Positions 47,928 through 54,505 of a stretch of DNA of 64,000 nucleotides are shown here, piece by piece (positions within the stretch are counted from its first letter, which is position 1; each line of letters begins with the position of its first letter). Location: assembly GCF_913777625.1 (NCBI RefSeq), contig NZ_CAJYTI010000007.1:26576-90575 (forward strand). Direction: 5' to 3'. This stretch comes from an uncultured Sphingomonas sp. GTDB lineage: Bacteria; Pseudomonadota; Alphaproteobacteria; Sphingomonadales; Sphingomonadaceae. The position numbers and the translations under genes were made by a program. A model generated the notes under the pieces. The model searched no databases and was not told the DNA's origin. It saw only the letters and a program-made list of their open reading frames with translations.

Positions 47928-47952
47928 ATTTCCCAGCATGCTACTGGGAAAT
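47928..47952. repeat. Perfect inverted repeat after rimM
   Basis: ATTTCCCAG (47928-47936), a 7-base loop, then CTGGGAAAT (47944-47952). Lies 13 bp after rimM and just ahead of the GRDP-like start, exactly where the ribosomal gene order is broken. No U-run, so its role is unclear. Confidence 0.55.
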
Positions 47953-47954
47953 CG

Positions 47955-48539
47955 ATGCAAGCGCCCTTGGGCCCGCATGAACCAATCGCCGACCATCCGG
48001 TCTGGAAGAAGCTATCCCATTATCTTGTCGGTCCCGACGACGCGCTGCTGCCGTTCGTGGCGCGTTTGGCGTGCGAAAATGGCTGGAGCCGCGCGCATGC
48101 CGAGCGCGTGTTCGAAGAATATCGCCGATTCTGCTTTCTCGCAGCCACCTGCGGCCATGTCGTCACGCCGTCCGACGCGGTCGACCAGGCCTGGCACCTG
48201 CACCTCACCTATACCCGCGACTATTGGGAGCGCTTCTGCCCGCAGGTGCTGGGGCGGCCGCTGCACCATGGCCCTACCGCTGGCGGACCGGGCGAACAGC
48301 ATCGTTTCTTCCTCCATTATGCCGAAACCCTGCGCAGCTACGAGCGCGTGTTCGGCCCGCCGCCTGCGGATCTGTGGCCCGACGCGGCGCGGCGACTGAC
48401 CGAGGACCACAAGGCGCGGCGCGTGCACCCGCGCGACGCCTTCATCGTGCCGCGCCGGCACGCGGCCATCGGCGCCTTGCTCCTGGGGCTGGCGCTGGCG
48501 GCCGGATGGATGGGTGCGTTGCTCCCAGGGAGTGGATGA
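47955..48539 (+). CDS. GRDP-like (glycine-rich domain, DUF1399-type) protein
   Basis: 194 residues. Helical domain with FVARLACENGWS, RRFCFLAATCG and the signature DAVDQAWHLHLTYTRDYW (about 75-92), which recalls the DUF1399/GRDP motif 'D..WH.H'. Conserved histidines there may bind metal. A C-terminal hydrophobic helix (AAIGALLLGLALAAGWMGALL) anchors it in the membrane. Directly followed by the TIGR04222-type gene, a pairing that recurs in other proteobacteria. Function unknown. Confidence 0.7.
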   Translation: MQAPLGPHEPIADHPVWKKLSHYLVGPDDALLPFVARLACENGWSRAHAERVFEEYRRFCFLAATCGHVVTPSDAVDQAWHLHLTYTRDYWERFCPQVLGRPLHHGPTAGGPGEQHRFFLHYAETLRSYERVFGPPPADLWPDAARRLTEDHKARRVHPRDAFIVPRRHAAIGALLLGLALAAGWMGALLPGSG

Positions 48540-48542
48540 ACC

Positions 48543-49376
48543 ATGGCACTCGGACCCTTCGATCTGTCGGGCGGGCCGTTTCTGATCCTGTACGCCGCCC
48601 TTTTCCTGCTGGCCTGCCTTGCCAGCGGACGACTGTCGCATGCGCTGCGGCCGGAGGGGCGGCGCCCGCTGCACCTGCCGCCGGAGGATGCGGCCGTGCT
48701 CGCAGGTGGTCTGCCGCGGCATAGCGAGATGGTCGCCATGCAGCTGCTGGCGACGGGCCATCTGGCGGTGGACGCGAAACAGCATCTTGTCCTCGCCGCG
48801 GACGCCCCGGCGACGCCGGCCGTCACCGCCTTGCGGGTCTTGCCGCAGCCGCTGCGCTGGCACCGCGTGGACCGGGCGCTCGCCGGTCTCGGCCAGGCAA
48901 TCCGCGCGAGACTGACGGCGCAAGGACTGCTGATGACCGAAGGCGAGGGCTGGCGCGTGCGCATCGCCCAGGCGGCGCCCTTCGTGCTGCTGGCCTGCTT
49001 CGGGCTGGTCAAGCTCGCGATCGGCGAGGCGCGGGGAAGGCCGGTCGGCTTTCTGACCATCGCGCTGATCGTGACCGTGGTCGTGGCGGTCGTGCGTCTC
49101 GCCGGCTTCGACCAACGAACGCGTGCGGGCCGCGTTGCCGTCGCAGCGGCGTGCGCACGTCATGCGCGGCTCCGCCGGGCGCCCACCGACGCGGAGGCGG
49201 CGCTCGGTGTGGCGCTGTTCGGGACGAGCATCCTTATCGGCTCCGGATGGGAGGCGTTGCACCGTCTCCGCACCGCCGGGGGCGATGGCGGCGCGAGCGT
49301 CACCGATGGCGGCAGCAGTGACGGCGGCAGCGGCAGCGGGGGCTGCGGTGGCGGCTGCGGCGGCTGCAGCAGCTAG
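48543..49376 (+). CDS. TIGR04222-type membrane protein with Gly/Cys-rich tail
   Basis: 277 residues. N-terminal helix (FLILYAALFLLACLASG), a cytosolic central part with PEDAAVLAGGLPRHSEM and ALRVLPQPLRWHRVDRAL, two or more further helices (about 145-190), and a tail of about 35 residues rich in Gly and Ser ending in GGCGGGCGGCSS with three cysteines. This domain plus Gly/Cys tail is the usual TIGR04222 form. Three bp after the GRDP-like gene. The role of the tail (metal, lipid or crosslink) is not known. Confidence 0.72.
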   Translation: MALGPFDLSGGPFLILYAALFLLACLASGRLSHALRPEGRRPLHLPPEDAAVLAGGLPRHSEMVAMQLLATGHLAVDAKQHLVLAADAPATPAVTALRVLPQPLRWHRVDRALAGLGQAIRARLTAQGLLMTEGEGWRVRIAQAAPFVLLACFGLVKLAIGEARGRPVGFLTIALIVTVVVAVVRLAGFDQRTRAGRVAVAAACARHARLRRAPTDAEAALGVALFGTSILIGSGWEALHRLRTAGGDGGASVTDGGSSDGGSGSGGCGGGCGGCSS

Positions 49377-50275
49377 CGCCAGAGCGGCGTTTCGGCGTTG
49401 AGCATGTTGCGGATGGTGGTCGCGGCGACGCCGGCCTCGCCCATCGCGTGGCTGATCTGGTCGAGCCCCTTGGCCACGTCCCCCGCCGCGAACAGGCCGG
49501 GGATCGACGTGCGCTGGTGGTCGTCCACCTCGAGGCAGCCGCTGCCGTCGGCGCGCGCGCCCACCGCGACGGCCAGTTCCGAGCGAATGTGCGAGCCGAG
49601 CGCAGGGTAGAGGCTGTCAAACGCCAGGCGGCCGGCAGCGGTGGAGACCGCAATCCGCCCGCCTTCCAGCGCCCAGTCGCCGGCCGGGCCGTTGACGCGG
49701 CGAATGCCCGCCGCATCCAGCTGTGCCAGCTGCGCGGCGGGCAGTGTGTGGCGATCGGGGGCGATCAAGGTCACGTCCTTGGTAAAGCTGCGTAGGAACA
49801 GCGCCTCCCGCGCACCATGTTCGCCGGTGCCATAGACGGCGACGCGCGTGTCCGTCACTTCATAGCCGTCGCACACCGGGCAATAGCGGATCTGCCCTTG
49901 CGCCAGCGCGGTATCGTGCAGGTCGTCGGGCATCGGCGGGCGGTGATTGACGACGCCGGTCGCCAGAAGCACCGCGCGCGCCTGCAGGTCGCGGTCGCCC
50001 ACGCGCGCCGCAAATCCGCCGTCCACCAGGCTGAGGCCGGTTACCTTCGCCGCCTCGCGCACGGTCCCGTATTTCTCGGCCTGCGCCCGCATCGCGGCGA
50101 GCAGGTCGAGGCCGGCGATGCCCTCCGGATAGCCGGCGTGGTTGCGGGTGCAGGGGATCAGCCCAGCGCGGCTCGATCCGCAGTCGAACAGGCGGATCTT
50201 CAAATGGTAGCGGCTGAGATAGATGGCGGCGGTGAGCCCCGCCGGGCCGCCGCCGATGATGATGCAATCGTCCAT
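49373..50275 (-). CDS. Thioredoxin-reductase-like NAD(P)/FAD oxidoreductase
   Basis: 300 residues. FAD motif CIIIGGGPAGLTAA at the N-terminus, NAD(P) half with VAVYGTGEHGAREALFL, redox pair CPVC in IRYCPVCDGYE (about 132-140), and the C-terminal FAD motif GLFAAGDVAKGLDQI. The CPVCDG spacing differs from the CATC of TrxB, so the partner may be another thiol protein. Opposite in strand to its neighbours; its presence rules out a single transcript from rimM to trmD. Stop overlaps the TIGR04222 stop by 4 bp. Confidence 0.87.
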   Translation of the reverse strand: MDDCIIIGGGPAGLTAAIYLSRYHLKIRLFDCGSSRAGLIPCTRNHAGYPEGIAGLDLLAAMRAQAEKYGTVREAAKVTGLSLVDGGFAARVGDRDLQARAVLLATGVVNHRPPMPDDLHDTALAQGQIRYCPVCDGYEVTDTRVAVYGTGEHGAREALFLRSFTKDVTLIAPDRHTLPAAQLAQLDAAGIRRVNGPAGDWALEGGRIAVSTAAGRLAFDSLYPALGSHIRSELAVAVGARADGSGCLEVDDHQRTSIPGLFAAGDVAKGLDQISHAMGEAGVAATTIRNMLNAETPLWR

Positions 50276-50331
50276 CGCGCCCCAGCGCGTGGAGCGCGCG
50301 ACAGGTTCCGCGATGCGGTGTAGGGCGGGGC

Positions 50332-50691
50332 ATGGCCGCGCCCGACTATCTGCTCGATACCTGCGTCTGCATCCGCCTGCTGCGCGGCGGTGGCGCGACG
50401 GTCGCGCGGCGGATCGCGGCGGCGCCGCCGGGCACGATCGCGCTTTCCGCGATCAGCCTGGCCGAGTTGATGGAGGGGGCGGGGGACGGGCTTGACGCGT
50501 TGCTCGCCCGATTGCCGGTGCTGGCCTTCGATACGGCGGCGGCGCGCGCCTTTCCGGCCGCACGCGCGGCGCGCGGACGGCACGATCGGTTGATCGCCGC
50601 GCATGCGCTCGCGCTTGGCGCCACGCTGGTCACCCATAATGTCCGCGATTTCCGGGCGGTGTCGGGGCTGGGAATCGAAAACTGGTTCTGA
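50332..50691 (+). CDS. Solitary VapC-like PIN-domain ribonuclease
   Basis: 119 residues. PIN acidic residues: Asp in YLLDTCVCI (near 9), Glu in SLAELMEG (near 44), Asp in HDRLIAAHA (near 84) and Asp in NVRDF. No antitoxin gene lies next to its 5' end, where the divergent oxidoreductase begins, nor immediately after it. Similar in plan to the VapC at 51010 (both end ...GIENWF / ...RIENWTL). Either neutralised by the nearby VapB or an orphan remnant with an intact active site. Confidence 0.82.
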   Translation: MAAPDYLLDTCVCIRLLRGGGATVARRIAAAPPGTIALSAISLAELMEGAGDGLDALLARLPVLAFDTAAARAFPAARAARGRHDRLIAAHALALGATLVTHNVRDFRAVSGLGIENWF

Positions 50692-50713
50692 CGCGCGTTG
50701 CGCGGCGCGACGG

Positions 50714-50737
50714 ATGTATATACATGGCGTATATACG
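50714..50737 (+). promoter_or_regulatory. Tandem palindromes ahead of vapB
   Basis: ATGTATATACAT (50714-50725) and CGTATATACG (50728-50737), both perfect palindromes around the core GTATATAC, 13 bp centre to centre, ending 10 bp before the vapB ATG. AbrB-type antitoxins autoregulate by binding such repeats; this is the likely VapB(C) operator. Confidence 0.7.
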
Positions 50738-50747
50738 GAGGCGGCAT

Positions 50748-51017
50748 ATGGGCGAGGAATATCGCGCCAGGATTTTCAAGTCGGGCAATTCGCTGGCGCT
50801 GCGCCTGCCCAAGGCGCTGGGCCTGAAGGAGGGCGCGGAAGTGGTGCTTCGCGAGGAGCGCCGCGGCTTTTCGGTGGAGCCGGTAGACAGCGAAGCGCCG
50901 ATCGGCAGCGACTGGATCGGGGCACTGCCGGACCTGAAGCTCATCCCGGACGAGGATCGTGAAATCCAAGTTCGAGAACTTGACTGGGATCTGCGCAAGC
51001 TGCGACGCGATGGCTGA
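50748..51017 (+). CDS. VapB-type antitoxin with AbrB/MazE DNA-binding domain
   Basis: 89 residues. N-terminal AbrB/SpoVT-like swapped hairpin (RARIFKSGNSLALRLPKALG, then EGAEVVLREERRGF) and a C-terminal part that would wrap the toxin ([10 protein letters not shown]). GGAGG is spaced 7 bp before ATG 50748; an earlier ATG at 50724 lies inside the operator. Overlaps vapC by 8 bp. Confidence 0.85.
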   Translation: MGEEYRARIFKSGNSLALRLPKALGLKEGAEVVLREERRGFSVEPVDSEAPIGSDWIGALPDLKLIPDEDREIQVRELDWDLRKLRRDG

Positions 51018-51387
51018 ACCGGTTTTCCTGCTCGATAGCAATATCTGCATCTACCTCCTGCAAGGGGCGGTGCAGGGGCTCAATGCGCGGGTGCGGGCGC
51101 AGCGTCGGGGTAGTCTTGCTGTCTCCGCGATCAGCTATGCGGAGGTGCGGCTGGGCATTCGAGCACCGGAGGCCGAGCAGGCATTGCAGGGCTTTCTCCG
51201 GGATGTGCTGCTACTACCCTTCGACGGCGCCGCCGCAGAGGCCTATGCGCGGCTGCCGTTCCGGCGGGCGCGCCTGGACCGCTTGATCGCCGCGCAGGCG
51301 CTAGCGGCCGGGCTCACGCTGATCACCAACAACGAACGGGATTTCGCCGACATCCCCGACCTCAGAATCGAGAACTGGACGCTGTGA
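51010..51387 (+). CDS. VapC-type PIN-domain toxin
   Basis: 125 residues. Predicted RNase with intact PIN residues: Asp in [12 protein letters not shown] (near 9), Glu in SYAEVRLG (near 45), Asp in LDRLIAAQA (near 95), Asp in NNERDFADI. VapC enzymes often cut tRNA or rRNA. Its stop TGA lies within the trmD start (GTGA), so translation of trmD is coupled to that of a toxin. Confidence 0.87.
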   Translation: MAEPVFLLDSNICIYLLQGAVQGLNARVRAQRRGSLAVSAISYAEVRLGIRAPEAEQALQGFLRDVLLLPFDGAAAEAYARLPFRRARLDRLIAAQALAAGLTLITNNERDFADIPDLRIENWTL

Positions 51388-52118
51388 CCTTCGCTGCTAC
51401 CGTCGTGACGCTGTACCCCGAGATGTTTCCGGGGCCCCTCGGCATTTCGCTGGCCGGACGTGGCCTGCGAGAGGGGCTGTGGTCGCTCGAGACCGTGCAG
51501 ATCCGCGACTTCGCGACCGACAAGCACCGCTCGGTCGACGATACCCCGGCTGGGGGCGGGGCAGGGATGGTGCTGCGCGCCGATGTGGTGGCCGCGGCGA
51601 TCGATAGCGTCGCGCGCGCCGGCCGCCCGCTGCTCGCGATGACCCCGCGCGGACGGCCGCTCACCCAGGACCGGGTGCGCGAGCTGGCGGCAGGGCCGGG
51701 CGCGATCGTGCTGTGCGGCCGGTTTGAGGGGTTCGACGAGCGCATCTTCGAAGCGCGCGACATCGAGGAAGTGTCGATCGGCGACTATATCCTCTCGGGC
51801 GGCGAGATGGCGGCGCTGACCTTGCTCGACGCTTGCATTCGGCTCGTTCCCGGCGTAATGGGCGCGGCTTCCAGCGGCATGGACGAGAGCTTCGAAACGG
51901 GGCTGCTCGAATATCCGCAATATACCCGACCTGTCGAATGGGAAGGGCGCACGATCCCCGAAGTGCTGCGATCGGGGGATCATGCGAGGATCGAAGCCTG
52001 GCGACGCGCCATGGCGGAGACCGATACACGGCTAAGGAGGCCAGACCTTTGGGAACGCCACGAGGGCGTTCGGGTCCAGTCTCCCTCTGGCGCGCGGCGA
52101 AAACATGGGACTGACTGA
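51384..52118 (+). CDS. trmD: tRNA (guanine-N1-)-methyltransferase
   Basis: 244 residues. SPOUT enzyme that makes m1G37. Seen: [40 protein letters not shown], and the knot loop [20 protein letters not shown]. The GTG start overlaps the vapC stop. No separate promoter or ribosome site is evident, so expression probably depends on the toxin-antitoxin operon. trmD is essential in many bacteria, which makes this placement notable. Confidence 0.96.
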   Translation: MTFAATVVTLYPEMFPGPLGISLAGRGLREGLWSLETVQIRDFATDKHRSVDDTPAGGGAGMVLRADVVAAAIDSVARAGRPLLAMTPRGRPLTQDRVRELAAGPGAIVLCGRFEGFDERIFEARDIEEVSIGDYILSGGEMAALTLLDACIRLVPGVMGAASSGMDESFETGLLEYPQYTRPVEWEGRTIPEVLRSGDHARIEAWRRAMAETDTRLRRPDLWERHEGVRVQSPSGARRKHGTD

Positions 52119-52119
52119 G

Positions 52120-52506
52120 ATGAACCTCATCCAGACGCTCGAAGCCGAGCAGATTGCCAAGTTCAACGAAGCCAAGAAGATTCCGGAATTCCGCCCGGGC
52201 GACACCGTCCGCATCGGTGTGAAGGTCGTCGAAGGCGAGCGCACCCGCGTGCAGAACTTCGAAGGCGTGTGCATCGCGCGCGCCAACAAGGGCATGGGTT
52301 CGAACTTCACCGTCCGCAAGATCTCGTTCGGTGAAGGCGTGGAGCGCGTGTTCCCGCTCTATTCGCCGAACATCGATTCGATCGAGGTCGTGCGTCGCGG
52401 TGTCGTGCGTCGTGCGAAGCTCTACTATCTGCGTGGTCGTACCGGCAAGTCGGCGCGTATCGCCGAGCGCCGCGACACCCGCACCGAGGCGCAGGCCGCC
52501 GAATAA
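52120..52506 (+). CDS. rplS: 50S ribosomal protein L19
   Basis: 128 residues from [11 protein letters not shown]. Seen: [39 protein letters not shown] and [23 protein letters not shown] 52120 is 1 bp after the trmD stop; an ATG at 52105 would add five residues. Last gene before a strong terminator. Confidence 0.96.
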   Translation: MNLIQTLEAEQIAKFNEAKKIPEFRPGDTVRIGVKVVEGERTRVQNFEGVCIARANKGMGSNFTVRKISFGEGVERVFPLYSPNIDSIEVVRRGVVRRAKLYYLRGRTGKSARIAERRDTRTEAQAAE

Positions 52507-52526
52507 GGCTGGCCTTCCCAGGTACG

Positions 52527-52565
52527 AAAAGGCGCGTGGACCCGACCGGTCCACGCGCCTTTTTT
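52527..52565 (+). terminator. Rho-independent terminator of trmD-rplS
   Basis: A 12-bp perfect stem GGCGCGTGGACC (52531-52542) / GGTCCACGCGCC (52548-52559), loop of 5, flanked by AAAA on the left and TTTTTT on the right. Confidence 0.95.
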
Positions 52566-52671
52566 CATGTACTGCGTCGGCGCTGCGCCGGAAGCCATGG
52601 GCGGCGCAGGAAAAGGCGCAGCCTGTACCGAGGATTGGATGCGAAAAGGGAAGGGGGCGCCCCGCCCGGCT

Positions 52672-52980
52672 TTAGGCCGCAGCGCGCAGCGAGGTATCCT
52701 GCAGCACTGCGCGGCCGCGCGCGGTCAGTGCGGCGTCGCGCACTTCAGGGCCGCTGATGCCGATCAGCAGCGCTTCATAGGCGAGCAGGCCACGGTCGCA
52801 GAGCTCCTGGACGGTGGCGATGAAGGCGTGGTGGCGATCCAGCGTAGCGCCGAGGCCGAGCCCGATCGGGCTAAGGGTCGCGCTGCCCGGCCAGCATTGC
52901 TGCAGCGTGGAGGCAATCGCAGCGACGCAGCGCGGATCAAGCGTGCTCAGCGCCTCGCTCCCATCCCCGTTGATCGACAT
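52672..52980 (-). CDS. Small hypothetical protein, paralogue of the one at 53833
   Basis: 102 residues, soluble. Shared with the protein at 53833-54126: CWPGSATLSPIGLGLG (there SWPGSTVLTPADIGLG), LLAYEALLI (there FLAYEALIV), and the C-terminal RDAALTARGRAVL (there IDAALTARGRAAL). The ARGRA/helical end resembles the last part of a winged helix, but no family is recognised. GGAGGACGGA lies directly ahead of ATG 52980. Confidence 0.7.
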   Translation of the reverse strand: MSINGDGSEALSTLDPRCVAAIASTLQQCWPGSATLSPIGLGLGATLDRHHAFIATVQELCDRGLLAYEALLIGISGPEVRDAALTARGRAVLQDTSLRAAA

Positions 52981-53374
52981 TCCGTCCTCCTCAAATCGCG
53001 TTCGTCCGGTTGCGAGGCTGGTGAGCGAGACGCGACGTCCTTCGCTCCAGGCCCCTCGCCCGACGTTGCTGGCATCTGAAGTCACGTCTCGACCCGAAGG
53101 CAGATGCCGCAACTATATTTCGTCGATTCGGGGCGACTCGCGTATTCCGCATGGCCGCTATCGACATGGGCGCAGCATGTACGTGACTAGGCAAAATCTG
53201 CCTAGACGTGGTTTTGGTCCGAAACGAATTAACCAGTTGATAACTCCTGCCGCATCACGTCTCGATCTGGAACAGCAGGGGCCCGCCGCTCGGCGGTTGC
53301 GGTGGTAGTTTTCCGTACTGCAATGATCTTGCGCACCTGAATATGCAGAGAAACGTTTTCATCAGGGTGTGCGT
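52981..53374. other. 394-bp divergent spacer with a 7-5-7 inverted repeat
   Basis: Spacer between the divergent small genes at 52980 and 53375. It contains the perfect inverted repeat CTAGGCA-AAATC-TGCCTAG (53187-53205), with ACGTG on the left and ACGTG on the right flank. No convincing coding sequence was found; open frames here lack ribosome sites. The repeat is a candidate operator for a dimeric regulator, or a small RNA hairpin. Confidence 0.45.
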
Positions 53375-53767
53375 ATGTCGCGTTGGGTAACGGCTGGTGG
53401 TGTTTCGGAAACGTCGCCGCAACGGAGCAGGGTTGAAGACGCAGGCGCACAGGATTTGCGAATCGCGCGGGTCGCGGTCGCGCTGCTGCGGGGGGACGTT
53501 GCGGTACTGCAGACCGGTTCGCGCGTTGTCATGGCCGCCGCGCACGGCGTTGCGGCAGATGAACCCGCGCGGCTGCTGGTGAAGCCGCTTCTGGCACTTG
53601 CCAAGGGGTATCGTAGCCAGCTGTCGGTACCGATCTGGCGGGATGAACGGCGTGTCGGTGCGCTGGTGGTGCTCGGCCGCGGGGATCGCGCGTTCAGCGA
53701 TGCAGATGTGGCAGTGCTGCGCGCGCTCGCCGCGTCGGTGGATCGGGCGTGCCGCAGCCTGCATTGA
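53375..53767 (+). CDS. Small GAF-domain-like protein
   Basis: 130 residues. Residues of about 30-128 read as the second half of a GAF domain: VVMAAAHGVAADE, QLSVPIWRDERRVGALVVLG, and DRAFSDADVAVLRALAASVDRAC, a typical ending. No effector domain follows. ATG 53375 is chosen; an in-frame GTG at 53369 is also possible. It lies between two paralogous small genes on the opposite strand. Ligand unknown. Confidence 0.6.
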   Translation: MSRWVTAGGVSETSPQRSRVEDAGAQDLRIARVAVALLRGDVAVLQTGSRVVMAAAHGVAADEPARLLVKPLLALAKGYRSQLSVPIWRDERRVGALVVLGRGDRAFSDADVAVLRALAASVDRACRSLH

Positions 53768-53832
53768 AGGCTGTTCGGGCAATGGTGAAACGCGATGTCC
53801 CGCGGTTTCGCATCTGGCTCGGAACGCTCGGT

Positions 53833-54126
53833 TCAGTGCGTCAGGTCGGCTCCCGCATCTAGCGCGGCCCTGCCACGGGCGGTGAGTGCAGCGTCTATCA
53901 CCATCGGTCCATCCGGCGCGACAATCAGCGCTTCATAGGCAAGAAACCCTGCGTCGCTCAGCGATTCGATGATGGCGATGAAGTCGGCGGAAGCGGATTG
54001 TTCTTCGCCCAAGCCGATATCGGCCGGCGTAAGTACGGTCGATCCCGGCCAACTGCGCTGCAGCAGCCGCGTCGCGCGTTCGAATCGGACGTCGATTTCC
54101 ATCCTGGCCATCCCGTCAAAGGACAT
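53833..54126 (-). CDS. Small hypothetical protein, paralogue of the one at 52672
   Basis: 97 residues from ATG 54126 (MSFDGMARMEI), the choice that best matches the paralogue's start; ATGs at 54111 and 54102 and a GTG at 54147 are alternatives. Contains LQRSWPGSTVLTPADIGLG and the DAALTARGRAAL end. No signal peptide or membrane helix. Function unknown. Confidence 0.65.
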   Translation of the reverse strand: MSFDGMARMEIDVRFERATRLLQRSWPGSTVLTPADIGLGEEQSASADFIAIIESLSDAGFLAYEALIVAPDGPMVIDAALTARGRAALDAGADLTH

Positions 54127-54505
54127 GCGTCGCAATTCCGTTTCCACTCAACCACGGGGCGATTCTAAACCCTGTCCACCTTGGTCTTGAGGAACGCAGG
54201 CTGAACTTAATCTTAACATAGTTTACCGAAATATCTAGGGGCGCAATGCGGACCTTTGATTCATCTATACAGCGATCATCGTAATGTACTGCAACAATAT
54301 CGTGCGACTCGCGCAATCGCGTTGCTCGTGGAAACGGTTCTCCAATACAATCGACTGAATTTGCGGCCATGTTGGCGGGGATCTGAGGCTCGGAGGCGCA
54401 TGCGTTCCGGCGTAGGCACCGGAGCGCAGGATCTCTTTACGCATGCTTCAGGTGCGATAAACCGTCCGCCGATCGGCTGGTTGAGCCGGACAGGCGGAGT
54501 ATGGG
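54127..54505. other. 379-bp divergent spacer, AT-richer than surroundings
   Basis: Spacer between the small gene at 54126 and the dipeptidyl-peptidase gene. The part from about 54200 to 54300 is clearly richer in A and T than the rest of the window and probably holds promoters for both sides, but no convincing -35/-10 pair was found. No RNA gene or supported coding sequence is seen. Confidence 0.4.

Noticed and set aside
53229..53782. Minus-strand open frames opposite the GAF-like gene
   Set aside because: Arg/Pro-rich translation without motifs; the plus-strand frame has a better domain match.
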